Source: an uncultured Lachnospiraceae bacterium
GTDB taxonomy: Bacteria > Bacillota > Clostridia > Lachnospirales > Lachnospiraceae
Reading direction: 5' to 3'
Assembly: GCA_947627365.1 (NCBI GenBank)
Contig: CANQVT010000001.1
Location: 115,353-179,352 of the forward strand
Length of the DNA: 64,000 bases
In this document: positions 27,181-37,283 of the stretch, in pieces
Layout of the letters: each line of letters opens with the position of its first letter
How positions within the stretch are numbered: the first letter of the stretch is position 1
The notes under the pieces: model-generated
The model's input: only the letters and a program-made list of their open reading frames with translations
What the model was told of the DNA's origin: nothing
Database searches by the model: none
Made by a program: the position numbers and the translations under genes

Positions 27181-28812
27181 TTACGATGCCTCCGGCATCG
27201 CCGCCTGACTCTCCGACGTCTCAGGATCACCTGCGTTATTCGGCTGCGTCATCTGCGCAACGAGAGCCGCGATCTGGTTGATTAATTCATCCGGCACACC
27301 AGCTTTCTTGCAGTTCTCCATGATCGCCTCCAAGTGAAGATCCGCGGCGTACGTCTCCATCTCCTCCTGGCTGTCCGCCCGGTACACTGTTCCCTCGCCG
27401 GCGCCGCTGCCAGTCAACAGTTCCTCGTCCTGTCCCGACTTCAGGTAAAGAGTCGCAATCGGCTCATCATTCATCGTCAGACTCACGGAGAGATTGTTGA
27501 TTTTCTCTTTCGCCCTCTCCTCCACGTCAAAAATCAGCGCGAAGTCCTCAAGCGGCATCGACCCCTGCGAATCGTCCGTCTCCCCCACGTAGGTCAGCTT
27601 ATAGGTGCCGTCCAGGTCGCTCGGCTCGGCATTCACATCGTAATCGCTCACCTCGATCTTGCACTGAAGGAGACCGTTCTGTGTCACCATGTACTCGCCG
27701 TTCAGCCTGCCGTCCGTGATCGTGCCGACGCCCGAGAGGACACCGCTTTCCCCGCTCTGTCCATCGCCCGCAGCATAGTACATGCGCAGCGCCGCCTGAT
27801 CGTCTTCCAGGACATTGAGCCAGGCAATCTGAGCCTCCGTCTCTCCATCCGAGACGACTGAGAATTCCCGGCCCGCGCACTTGCCGTCCGCATCCAGCCA
27901 TACCTTCGCGGAAATGTAGTTGTCCTCGCCGTACTCTCCGGCCCCCGCAATCTCGTCCTCCAGATTGCTGATCGCCTCATCCATCGCCTGCTGATATTCC
28001 TCGTAAATATTCTCCTGCTGGGAGAACGTCCCAAGGTTCTCAATCATCTCCTTTAGCTGCTCGTCGTCCCTCGCCTGCTTCGCCATCTCCAGCACGACAG
28101 AGTACACATCGTCCGCGTAGAGACGTCCCTCCTCCACCGTGAAAGTCTGTTCGAGGTTCGCCAGTGTCTCCGTCTTCTCCTCGGAGGATGCGTCCGTCAT
28201 TTTGTCAAACAGAATATCCCCATAACGCTTCAAAAGCTCTGCCACCTCGTCGCCGTCCGCCGCGAGCTCTGCCAGAAACTCCGGATTCATCACTTCCTTC
28301 AGGCGCTGCCACTGCTGCCTCGCCTCCTCCGTCTCAAACTCAAACGGAGCCCCGATATAGTTCTCGCTGATCTCCGGCACCCGGAATTTGACCGCATCGT
28401 TCCCGAGATCGATCGGCAGCTCCAGCGTGGCCAGCACCGTGTCGTTCAGGCACAGACCGATCACCGCATTGATCACATTGCTCTCCTCACTGCCAACCGC
28501 GGCCTTGAGCCCGATGCTCTCAAGCCAGGAAAAATCCATCGCTTCTCCGTCCGACGTCGCGAGAATACTGCCAAGCATCGTGCGCACGAGATCCCCGAAC
28601 TCAAGCTTGAGCTCCCCGGAGGAAATCTCACTCTCCTGAGATTCTGCCATCGCCTCATCCCACAGCCCTCCGTAGAGATCGGCGAACGCCGCCCAGTTCC
28701 CACGCTCCGTGTCGACATAAGCCGCCGAGGCCGTAAGCGGGCCAAACCCCGCAAGCGCAAGCGAACCAGCCGCAAGTACCGCCGTAACCTTCTTTCTAAA
28801 CCCTGTTCTCAT
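27181..28812 (-). CDS. Secreted protein of unknown function
   Basis: Signal peptide MRTGFRKKVTAVLAAGSLALAGFGPLTASA; no recognised domain. Confidence 0.7.
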   Translation of the reverse strand: MRTGFRKKVTAVLAAGSLALAGFGPLTASAAYVDTERGNWAAFADLYGGLWDEAMAESQESEISSGELKLEFGDLVRTMLGSILATSDGEAMDFSWLESIGLKAAVGSEESNVINAVIGLCLNDTVLATLELPIDLGNDAVKFRVPEISENYIGAPFEFETEEARQQWQRLKEVMNPEFLAELAADGDEVAELLKRYGDILFDKMTDASSEEKTETLANLEQTFTVEEGRLYADDVYSVVLEMAKQARDDEQLKEMIENLGTFSQQENIYEEYQQAMDEAISNLEDEIAGAGEYGEDNYISAKVWLDADGKCAGREFSVVSDGETEAQIAWLNVLEDDQAALRMYYAAGDGQSGESGVLSGVGTITDGRLNGEYMVTQNGLLQCKIEVSDYDVNAEPSDLDGTYKLTYVGETDDSQGSMPLEDFALIFDVEERAKEKINNLSVSLTMNDEPIATLYLKSGQDEELLTGSGAGEGTVYRADSQEEMETYAADLHLEAIMENCKKAGVPDELINQIAALVAQMTQPNNAGDPETSESQAAMPEAS

Positions 28813-29314
28813 AGTTGCCCTCCTTATTATGATACATACTCTAAAATTCCGTCATCGGTGTATCATTAATTCTCCCGATTTCGTTTCACACCGATTGTAA
28901 CACAAATCCCGCATTCACACCAGTAGTCTTATCAATAAAATAAATGATCCGAGGAAATGAAACCTGTGGGCAGTGTGCCAGCCAAGAAAAGCAGGCGCAA
29001 AAAATCACACCAGCCGGAGCGTGTTCCCGGGATAAGCAAGTGTGAGACCGGACACCTCCGATACGGGCTTGCCGCACTCCTCCCGGAACTGGTGTGACAT
29101 ATCCATTATAAAGTTCTGTCCAAATAATTTCAAGTGTTTATACTTTCCGCGCATCGCCTCCCGGCAGTCCCTGCATCTTTCCACAATAAAGCGCCCCTAT
29201 TCTGATCAAATAAAGCTCTTTCCTTTTGTCAGAAAAGAGACTATAATAAAAAAGAATTCGACGGAGGATCCGATCTTCAAAACCGGATTTTTAAATTGTC
29301 AGAAAGGGATTAGG

Positions 29315-30091
29315 ATGGACAGTAAGATTGTTAAATTTAAAAAGACAGCGCTGGACGACGATGCCGCGATCTACCAGCGCTCCAAGGACACGATCACAAA
29401 AGAGGAGCTCAAAAATCTTCCGTTCAGGCAGAAGCTGGGCTACTACAAGGATTACTATCTGAAAATCACGATTGGGATAATCATAGCGGCCGTGCTTATC
29501 TTTTCCATTCTGAATACAACCGTCTTCAACCGCTCCGAATGCCGTCTCTCCCTGTGCTTCCTGGATGGCGCCCTGCCTGAGCGCAGCGAGGAGATGGACA
29601 GCTTCTTCGAGGAAGCGATCGGTCTGGAGAACAAGAACGACTTCATACACTCCGACACCTATGTGCTGGGCAATTACCAGATGGAAATGGCGTACAGGAC
29701 AAGACTCATGGCAAGGGCGATCGACCTGGTCGTCTGCCCGCGCGATGTCTTTCTCGAGCAGTCCGAGCAGGGTCTTTTCTGCGATCTGCGCGAGCTTTTG
29801 CCGACGGATATGTACGCTCAGCTCTCCGATCTGATGATCGAGAATAAGATAGCCGAGACTGACGACGCGGGCGAGGTCGTCTCCTATTCGGAGCCTATGC
29901 CAATGGGGATCGACCTGTCCGGCAGTAATTTCTACAAGGAATACGGCGGATTACTCGAACAGCCGGTGCTCTGCGTCACATGGAATCCGGAGAACAAAGG
30001 AAACGTCCTCAAGGCGATCACGTACTTCACCGGGATCGACGTCTCTCTTTCAGAGACAGAAGAAGCCTCCGAGGAGGCTTCTTCTGAGTAA
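29315..30091 (+). CDS. Single-pass membrane protein of unknown function
   Basis: YYKDYYLKITIGIIIAAVLIFSIL TM segment; start ATG at 29315. Confidence 0.65.
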   Translation: MDSKIVKFKKTALDDDAAIYQRSKDTITKEELKNLPFRQKLGYYKDYYLKITIGIIIAAVLIFSILNTTVFNRSECRLSLCFLDGALPERSEEMDSFFEEAIGLENKNDFIHSDTYVLGNYQMEMAYRTRLMARAIDLVVCPRDVFLEQSEQGLFCDLRELLPTDMYAQLSDLMIENKIAETDDAGEVVSYSEPMPMGIDLSGSNFYKEYGGLLEQPVLCVTWNPENKGNVLKAITYFTGIDVSLSETEEASEEASSE

Positions 30092-30157
30092 TCTTCTAAA
30101 TGATTATCTGCGTAATCTTTTGAATCATTCTCTCTGAACAATCTGAGGATCTCTTCG

Positions 30158-30580
30158 CTATTTCATCAGCTTTTGGATCGTGCCGCAGAGCTCATCCACG
30201 GCCTCGTGATTGCCCTCACGGATATCGTCGACGACGCAGGTCTTGATATGGTTCGACAGCAGAGCCTTGTTGAAGCTGTTCAGCGCGGACTGCACCGCCA
30301 TCACCTGTGTCAGAATGTCCACGCAGTAGCGCTCCTCCTCCACCATGCCCTGTATACCTCGAATCTGTCCTTCTATGCGTTTCAGACGGTTCATCAGGTT
30401 CCGGTACTCTTCGTTCTCGCGGTGCTTCATCCTGCAGCCGCATTCTGAGATCATATTCTCCGCCGGCTGCTCCTCCGCCTTCTTTTCTTCCGCCACTTTT
30501 TCTTCTATTCTTTTTTCCTGCATCTTTCGCTCCCCGCAATCCTCTCCGCAACCGCTGCTTCCTGTCTCCGGCATTTGCAC
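30158..30580 (-). CDS. CsoR/FrmR-family (DUF156) metal-sensing repressor
   Basis: NLMNRLKRIEGQIRGIQGMVEEERYCVDILTQ...ALNSFNKALLSNHIKTCV; true start may be an internal Met (MKHREN or MISECG). Confidence 0.85.
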   Translation of the reverse strand: MQMPETGSSGCGEDCGERKMQEKRIEEKVAEEKKAEEQPAENMISECGCRMKHRENEEYRNLMNRLKRIEGQIRGIQGMVEEERYCVDILTQVMAVQSALNSFNKALLSNHIKTCVVDDIREGNHEAVDELCGTIQKLMK

Positions 30581-30615
30581 ACCCGATATGCTTTTCTGCG
30601 CTACTGTGTTCTCTT

Positions 30616-31521
30616 TTAGCGAGAGCCCGCCAGTGTCTCTTCTTTAAGGATTCCCTTTTCTGCAAGGATCTTCCTTACAGTCTCTTTTGCCATGGAAAGC
30701 TTCTCGGCAATGGCCTCGACAGAAAGATGCATTTCCGTGTAATATACTTCAACCTTTCCTATTGCCTCACCGCGTGCTTTTCCGCGCGCCTCACCGCGTG
30801 CTTCAGCTTCTTCACAGTGCACCTCAAGATCGGTCTCATAATCGTATTCAGCCATCATCATATTGATAACCTCCTTGCCTTTTCGCCCGAGATAATCTGC
30901 AAGGATGTCTTCTTTGATACATTCCTTTACGGCTCTCTCAAGCTTGCTTTTGTCTCCGCCAAACTGCCGCGTCTTCTTAACAAATTCGCTGTACTGACGA
31001 AGTGTGCCACATTTCTCTAGAAGCTCATGCTTTTTATCCGTGTTGATGTTGACTACTCGGACCTCCAGTTCCAGCTTTCCGTTTGGTCCGCATCGTTCCG
31101 CGAACGCATCTGAAAGCCTCAACACCTGTTCCTCAGGCTGGTCTTCCTCTCCATTATATAAGACAAGAAAGGACGGCGCCATCAGCTGATACTGCAACTC
31201 TGAATACCTGGCCTTTACCGGTATCAGCTTTTCATACTCGCGCGCAATGTACATCAGCATGCGCACTGGCATATTCGGGTTGATTGTACTTTGATGTTCG
31301 CTCAAAATAATTCTTCGATCTCCAACCGAAAATGCCACATCATTCTTCATATTCTTAAACAGAACATCTTCCAGTCGTACTTTCCTGATCAGAGAAGTAT
31401 CTTGCAAGCTTGTATCAAAAAGCCCGTTGTACAGCTCCAGCAGATTTTTCTCCGCAGTTTCATCTAAATAGTAAAGATCACAAAATACACTATCCTTATA
31501 TTCTCTATTCTCTTTTGCCAT
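30616..31521 (-). CDS. Rpn-family recombination-promoting nuclease / PD-(D/E)XK putative transposase
   Basis: KDSVFCDLYY..., NDVAFSVGDRRIILSEHQSTINPNMPVRMLMYIAREYEKL; ARGEARGKARGEAIGK C-terminal motif. Confidence 0.8.
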   Translation of the reverse strand: MAKENREYKDSVFCDLYYLDETAEKNLLELYNGLFDTSLQDTSLIRKVRLEDVLFKNMKNDVAFSVGDRRIILSEHQSTINPNMPVRMLMYIAREYEKLIPVKARYSELQYQLMAPSFLVLYNGEEDQPEEQVLRLSDAFAERCGPNGKLELEVRVVNINTDKKHELLEKCGTLRQYSEFVKKTRQFGGDKSKLERAVKECIKEDILADYLGRKGKEVINMMMAEYDYETDLEVHCEEAEARGEARGKARGEAIGKVEVYYTEMHLSVEAIAEKLSMAKETVRKILAEKGILKEETLAGSR

Positions 31522-31775
31522 TGTTTCCTCGCTTTCTATGGCATCTCCCAGAAAACGGAAACTTTTGGGAATGGCAATTATATTCTACTGCACCGCTCTT
31601 TTCGCGTCAAGAAAAAGCGCGGCGCTTTTCCCTGTTTACATTCTGGCACTTTTCAATTATACTTGTGTTTAGTGTACAAACAGCAACGAGCCCTGCACAC
31701 TCGAAAAGCCTTCGGCTTTTCTCGTTCGCGGGCAGTCGCCCTATAAATACGCTGGAACACGAAAGGAAATACCCC

Positions 31776-32651
31776 ATGAAATACATCGATCTTCACGTCC
31801 ATTCCAATCAGTCCGACGGCACCCTTACTCCAAAAGAGCTGGTCCGCCTGGCCGCGAAGCAGGGTCTGTCCGCCTTCGCCCTGTCCGACCACGACAATAC
31901 CTCGGGCGTCGCAGAAGCACTGGCTGCTTCCTCCGAATACGGGGTGGAGGTCATCCCGGGCGTCGAATTCTCGACAGAGTACCTCGGCATAGACATTCAC
32001 ATCGTAGGGCTCGAATTTGAATTAGAAAATCCAGAGTTTCAAAAGCAGGTTGCCGAATATCGGGACGAACGGCTTTTCCGCAATCGGAAGATGATCGACC
32101 GCATGGCCGCGGACGGAATTGATATCAGCTGGGAAAAAATGGAGCAGTCTTTCGGGCCGATCGCATGGACGCGGGCGCATTTCGGCCGCTATCTGCTCGA
32201 CCACGGATATGTGAACGAGATCAGCGAGGCTTTCAGCACCTATATCGGCGAGGACTGCAAATACTTTGTTCCCCGCGAAAAGAGCACTCCGTACGATGCG
32301 GTGCGCCTGATCCGCAAATACGGCGGTATTCCGATTCTTGCGCACCCGTTTCAGTATCATTTGTCGCGGGAACAGCTTGAGGAGCTGATCGGCGGGTTGA
32401 AGGACGCCGGTCTTATCGGGATGGAGGTATACTACTCCACGTACAACAAAGAACAGAGCGCCAAACTGCTTGCGCTCGCACAAAAATACGATCTGGCTCC
32501 TTCTGGCGGGTCGGATTTTCACGGGGATAACAAGCCTCTGATCTCTCTTGGCACAGGGATAGAAAATAACCTGAAAATCCCCTACTCCATTCTGGACGAG
32601 CTGCGCGCCAGGCGAAAGGAGGCAGCCGACCATGCCGGCAAACAAAAATAG
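31776..32651 (+). CDS. PHP-domain phosphoesterase
   Basis: DLHVHSNQSDGTLTP, ALSDHDNTSG, VEFSTEY, GGSDFHGDNK. Confidence 0.9.
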   Translation: MKYIDLHVHSNQSDGTLTPKELVRLAAKQGLSAFALSDHDNTSGVAEALAASSEYGVEVIPGVEFSTEYLGIDIHIVGLEFELENPEFQKQVAEYRDERLFRNRKMIDRMAADGIDISWEKMEQSFGPIAWTRAHFGRYLLDHGYVNEISEAFSTYIGEDCKYFVPREKSTPYDAVRLIRKYGGIPILAHPFQYHLSREQLEELIGGLKDAGLIGMEVYYSTYNKEQSAKLLALAQKYDLAPSGGSDFHGDNKPLISLGTGIENNLKIPYSILDELRARRKEAADHAGKQK

Positions 32652-33462
32652 AAAAATATTGTTCACAGATCTGGACGGGACTCTTCTGAATGATGAAAAA
32701 CAGATCTCTCCGGGCAATCAGGCCGCCATCGACGAGGCCCTCGCCAAGGGGCACGCCATCGTGATTTCTACGGGCCGTTCTCTGCCGAGCGCGCTTGCAC
32801 TGGCTGACCGTCTTGGCTTCTCAGGGGAAGGCTGCTATATCATTGCCTGGAACGGCGGGCAGATCTATGATTTGTATCGTGAAAGAACCATCTACAGCAG
32901 AACGCTTCCGCGTTCTCTGGCACGGCCGTTGTTCGATATGGCAGCTGCGCGAGAGATTCATATTCAAACCTATGATAGCATACATGTCCTCTCCGAGCAT
33001 GACAATCAGATGCTCCGCGACTATGAGCGCTTCACCGGCCACCACTACCGTGTCGTCGCGAATATCGAACAGGTTTTGAATGTGGATCCCTACAAGATGC
33101 TCGCAATCCTCTACGACTGTGATGCCCACAATCGATTGGAAACCTTTCGTCAAGAATTGCTGTCAGCTTACCCGGACATCATTTCAAGCTTCTTTTCCAG
33201 CGACACTTATCTGGAAATCGTGCCAAAGGGCGTCTCCAAAGGCTCCGCAATCCGATGGATGTGCGATTACATGGATATCCCGCTTGAGAACTCCATCGCC
33301 GCCGGGGATGCCCAAAACGATATCTCCATGCTGGAGGCAGCGCACATCGGCGCCGTCATGCGCAACGCTTTTTCGGGCGTCGCGGAGCATGGGAACTACG
33401 TCACAGAGGCGGACAACAACCACGATGGCCTTGCAGAAATCATCCGCCGGTTTATGCTTTGA
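32632..33462 (+). CDS. Cof-type HAD-IIB family hydrolase
   Basis: LFTDLDGTLLNDEKQIS; GDAQNDISMLEAAHIGAVMRNA. Confidence 0.92.
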   Translation: MPANKNRKILFTDLDGTLLNDEKQISPGNQAAIDEALAKGHAIVISTGRSLPSALALADRLGFSGEGCYIIAWNGGQIYDLYRERTIYSRTLPRSLARPLFDMAAAREIHIQTYDSIHVLSEHDNQMLRDYERFTGHHYRVVANIEQVLNVDPYKMLAILYDCDAHNRLETFRQELLSAYPDIISSFFSSDTYLEIVPKGVSKGSAIRWMCDYMDIPLENSIAAGDAQNDISMLEAAHIGAVMRNAFSGVAEHGNYVTEADNNHDGLAEIIRRFML

Positions 33463-33518
33463 CGCCGTTTCAGGCTTTGACGCCGTCTTCTTTCTCAAAC
33501 TAATTTGATCCTGCGAAA

Positions 33519-33573
33519 AAATGCTCCCTCTCCGTGACCGGCCTTTTCGCCTGTTCTCCGGAAAGGGAGCATA
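33519..33573 (-). terminator. Intrinsic terminator of the surface-protein gene
   Basis: On the minus strand ATGCTCCCTTTCCG...CGGAGAGGGAGCATTTTTT. Confidence 0.7.
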
Positions 33574-33656
33574 TTATTTGTTTCGCTTATTTCACGGATC
33601 TTGCTGATCCGGCTTCTTCACAGCCTCTCTGCCGGTTTTTGCAGATCATGCCACAC

Positions 33657-36600
33657 TCAGGAACGTTTTCTCCTGCGAATGAACACGCTCAACAGAAGGA
33701 GGAACAGCAGGCAGGAAGCCCCCGCCAATACTACCATTATCGCGATCGGCGTCTCATCGCCGGTCTTCACTGCCTCCGCCGGTGTCAGTACCCGGAAGGT
33801 CACCGATCTGGTATCTGTCGTTCCGTCCGGTACCCAGTTGGTCCCGTCAAATACGTCCTTCGCATAATTGACCTTCAACGTGTAGTCCCCGCGTGCCTTG
33901 ATCGACATGGAAGTCGTGTACGGCGCCGCCTGCCAGGAACCGGTCACGTTTCCGATCTGATAGCCGGTCGGACGATAGCGGTAATCACCCGGGTTCGGAT
34001 TGGAATTGTCCATCCCGGCGCCTGCCGCTGTGAACTTGATCGTGCTATCTGTAATGTACTCTCCGCCTGCCACGAGATCCAGAATCTGGTTGCTGTTCGG
34101 TGACGGGCCGTCCTTGTATGCGGCGCTGACTGTCACATCGCTCGCCGGCATCGTGAACGTCGTCTTCCATCTGGAAGAGTCTCCGAATGTCACCTTTCCG
34201 CTGACAGCCTTCCACTGGTCGAACTCTCTGCCACTCGCCGGATAGTTGGAATAGATCGTAACCTCCTGTCCCATGTAGTAGGTGTCATTGTCCGCATAGC
34301 CGTTCTGCACCGTCACATGATACTCTTTCATTCTGTAGTAAGCAGACACCTCAACATCCGCAGTCGGCATCTGGAAAGAGGTGGTCGCCTTGTTGGCGTT
34401 CTTCAGGGTCACGTTTCCGCTGTCCACCTTCCAGTAGTCAAACTCCATTCCCTCCGGAGCCTCATCTGCCGTGATCTTCACCTTCGTGCCGCTGGCCGCC
34501 TTCGTATAATCAGCGGTACCGTCATTTACCGTGATGCTGTATTCGATCGGAACAAATTCCGCCGTCACCGTCACATTGGAAGCCGGAACCGTAAAGTTCG
34601 TCGTTGTTTCTCCCACTGCCGTAAACATGGAATCTGCAATTGCCTCGCCTGCCTCTGTCTTCGCAGACCATTTAGAGAACTTCATCCCTGCAGCCGGCAC
34701 GTTCGCCTGAAGCTGAACCACTTTTCCTGCTTCAAAAGAACCGGATGCTGTTCCCGTCGCCGTGACAACACCCCCGGAGACAGTCACCGTATAGGTGGGC
34801 GCCGGTGTCGGCTCCGTCTGAATCTCAGTGTACTTAGCCTCAAGCGTCACATCCGCCTTCGGCATTGCAAACTTTGTCGTCTCTGCGTAAGCATCCTCGA
34901 GCGTAGCATTTCCTGATGTAACCACCCAGTTGCTGAACCGGAGATTTTCCGTCTCTCTGTTGTTTGCCGTAACAGTGACGGTCGCTCCCTCCTCAAAGCT
35001 GCCTTCCGCAGCCGCAGTTCCATCTACATCCACTGTTCCGTGAGTCACCGTAACCGTATAAGTCGTCGGCGGTGCAGGCTCCTCGATCGGCTCCGGCACA
35101 GACTGGATCGGTCCATAGCTGGCAGCGACCGTTACATTCACCGCCGGCATAGAGAAAGTCGCCTTATACGGGTTCCCGGCGTCTGTGCTCAAACCGACGG
35201 AGTCGCCTGTCACTGACCCGTCGTCGGACGTTACCGTCCATCCGAGGAATTCAGAACCCTCGGCAGTCTTATCAGACGCTTCAACCGTCACTACAGTACC
35301 TGCCGTGAAAGAAGCGGTCTGATCATTCGTCCCGTTCTCCGAGACTACCGTCCCATTCCCATCTTCCATGGTAACAATGTACGTTATCGGTTCATAGCCT
35401 GCCGTCACCGTCAAATCCATGTCAGGCATCTCAAAGCTTGCGGTCAGCGGATCGGCGCCCGCAGTGAAGCTGATACTATCAACCTGAATATCCTCCCCTG
35501 TCGCCGCATCTGTCGTGCTTGCCGTCCAGCCTGTAAACCTGTGCGCCTGCTCGGTATTATCCACGGCCGTTACCGTTACCGTCTTTCCGACTTCCACGTC
35601 GCCCGGAAGAGTAAGCGCAGCTCCGTCCACCGTCGCCGTACCGCTGTTCACGGCTAATTTTCTTGTCTGAACCAGAGGAGCTACCTCCGGATCTGCCACC
35701 GGCGTACCGTTAGCATCCACATACTGCGCAGTAAGGGTGACGCCGCTTTCCGGCATCGTAAAGCTAAACGGAGAAACATTATCTGCCGGATCCGGAGTAA
35801 TATTTCCTTCTATCTGCCAATAAGAGAACGTATACCCGTTCATGCTGTAATCATTTGCCGTGACAGTAACACTGGTTCCCGCCTGGAAAGCATAGCTTTC
35901 CGGCACTGTTCCCGCGGCGCTCTGACCATCAACGGTCCCGCGGTACACATCCAGAGTATAGAGATCCAGGCTTCCCAGACCCAGACCGCTGCCGCTCATA
36001 TCTGCAATTTCCGGATCGGAATTGTACTCATCGTTCGTGGTGATCGGAAAGGCCTCGTCGTCCCCCGCGCCGTCAAAGATGCTGTCAGCCGGAATGCCTG
36101 CATCCGGATCTGCCGGAATTTCCGTGTTCGGATCCACGCCATCTCCTACGACTACCACATCCGGCTCTCCTGTGCCTTCCACATTCGGATCAACCGGAAC
36201 CTCTGCGTTCGGATCCGCCGGAACTTCTACATTCGAGTCTGCCGGAACTTCTACATTCGGGTCTGCCGGAACTTCTACATTCGGGTCTGCCGGAACTTCT
36301 ACATTCGGATCTGTCGGAACCTCTGCGTTCGGGTCTGCCGGAACTTCCGCATTCGGGTCCGCCGGAATCTCTGCGTTCGGGTCTGCTGGAACTTCCGCCT
36401 GCACTGGACGGTAATTCGCTGTGATCGAAGCCTTCTTCTCCGGCATCGTCAAAGTCGTCTCGCTACTCAATTCATCCGTGAGGACGATATCGCTGCCCTG
36501 CGGCTCAACCGTCCACTTATCAAACTCCATACCCTCTTCCGGCTCATCCGCCTTGATCTTCACAAGCGTATACGCCGGATAATACGCGCGGTCTTTCTTT

Positions 36601-36989
36601 GGCGCGTTCTCATCCAGAACCTCGTCAGCTGCCGGAACATAATGTCCGCCAACAGCCTCTGCCGTCTCATCAGCCTCAGACGTGCCGCCGATGACATCCA
36701 GCTCGTAACCTGCCAGCGTAAGTGCAACGGAACCGTCCTCCGCTGCCGCGGCGCTGTACACCTTGCCTTCGCTGTCGTTCGTCCACGCCGTCTCTCCCTC
36801 GCCAAGCGCGACCGGCTCCCCGTCCAGTGTGACTGGTACAAGGATACCTGTCAGCTCGTCGCCTGGAAACAGGACGGGCGTCGGATCCATCACGCTCGCG
36901 TCATACGTCTGCGCAAGCGCCTGCATCGCAGGAAGACAGATCATCAGGCATGCCATCACAATCCCCAAAAATCTTCTTGTCTTTTTCAT
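33657..36989 (-). CDS. Large cell-surface protein with divergent InlB B-repeat-like modules, Pro-rich tandem repeat stalk and KTGD sorting signal
   Basis: Signal peptide; repeated modules of the type GTVDVDGTAAAEGSFEEGATVTVTAN...FSNWVVTSGNATLEDAYAETTKFAMPKADVTLEAKY; C-terminus AVKTGDETPIAIMVVLAGASCLLFLLLLSVFIRRRKRS. Confidence 0.85.
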   Translation of the reverse strand: MKKTRRFLGIVMACLMICLPAMQALAQTYDASVMDPTPVLFPGDELTGILVPVTLDGEPVALGEGETAWTNDSEGKVYSAAAAEDGSVALTLAGYELDVIGGTSEADETAEAVGGHYVPAADEVLDENAPKKDRAYYPAYTLVKIKADEPEEGMEFDKWTVEPQGSDIVLTDELSSETTLTMPEKKASITANYRPVQAEVPADPNAEIPADPNAEVPADPNAEVPTDPNVEVPADPNVEVPADPNVEVPADSNVEVPADPNAEVPVDPNVEGTGEPDVVVVGDGVDPNTEIPADPDAGIPADSIFDGAGDDEAFPITTNDEYNSDPEIADMSGSGLGLGSLDLYTLDVYRGTVDGQSAAGTVPESYAFQAGTSVTVTANDYSMNGYTFSYWQIEGNITPDPADNVSPFSFTMPESGVTLTAQYVDANGTPVADPEVAPLVQTRKLAVNSGTATVDGAALTLPGDVEVGKTVTVTAVDNTEQAHRFTGWTASTTDAATGEDIQVDSISFTAGADPLTASFEMPDMDLTVTAGYEPITYIVTMEDGNGTVVSENGTNDQTASFTAGTVVTVEASDKTAEGSEFLGWTVTSDDGSVTGDSVGLSTDAGNPYKATFSMPAVNVTVAASYGPIQSVPEPIEEPAPPTTYTVTVTHGTVDVDGTAAAEGSFEEGATVTVTANNRETENLRFSNWVVTSGNATLEDAYAETTKFAMPKADVTLEAKYTEIQTEPTPAPTYTVTVSGGVVTATGTASGSFEAGKVVQLQANVPAAGMKFSKWSAKTEAGEAIADSMFTAVGETTTNFTVPASNVTVTAEFVPIEYSITVNDGTADYTKAASGTKVKITADEAPEGMEFDYWKVDSGNVTLKNANKATTSFQMPTADVEVSAYYRMKEYHVTVQNGYADNDTYYMGQEVTIYSNYPASGREFDQWKAVSGKVTFGDSSRWKTTFTMPASDVTVSAAYKDGPSPNSNQILDLVAGGEYITDSTIKFTAAGAGMDNSNPNPGDYRYRPTGYQIGNVTGSWQAAPYTTSMSIKARGDYTLKVNYAKDVFDGTNWVPDGTTDTRSVTFRVLTPAEAVKTGDETPIAIMVVLAGASCLLFLLLLSVFIRRRKRS
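36180..36405 (-). repeat. 24-bp tandem repeat encoding (P-A-D-P-N-[AV]-E-[VI])n
   Basis: About ten near-identical units read directly (e.g. ggaacttctacattcgggtctgcc). Confidence 0.9.
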
Positions 36990-37197
36990 AGCTGCTCCTT
37001 CCTCTCCTTTTACTGCTGAGCGCAGTTTACATATTTTAAGATGCGAATCATATCGCCGCCGTCCGTTTCATGTCGGCAGCGCTTTATCTTCTGTAACGTG
37101 ATTATAACATGTGTGCAATTAAAAACAATGAATGGTTTCCGTTTAGTTTTCTTAAGAATTTTCTAAGAAATGAAAGTCCTGTGAAAAACAACGCAAA

Positions 37198-37265
37198 AAC
37201 AGGGCAGGAGCTTTCCCGTCAGGAAGTCTGCACTGATCCTTTCGGGAGCCGCCTGCCCCTTTCTT
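37198..37265 (-). terminator. Intrinsic terminator downstream of the copper ATPase gene
   Basis: On the minus strand GGGGCAGG...CCTGCCC followed by TGTTTTTG. Confidence 0.55.
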
Positions 37266-37283
37266 GCTGTAAATCTTCCATAA

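Noticed and set aside
30616-31521. Active transposon (Rpn is often annotated as transposase)
   Set aside because: No terminal inverted repeats or target duplications seen around the gene; Rpn proteins are nucleases, so it is kept as a CDS only.
36180-36405. Possible CRISPR array
   Set aside because: Units are contiguous 24-bp tandem repeats without unique spacers and lie in frame within a surface-protein gene.
36022-36414. FGSAGTSTFGSAGTS repeat ORF on the plus strand
   Set aside because: Antisense reading of the 24-bp PADPNAEV coding repeat, not an independent protein.
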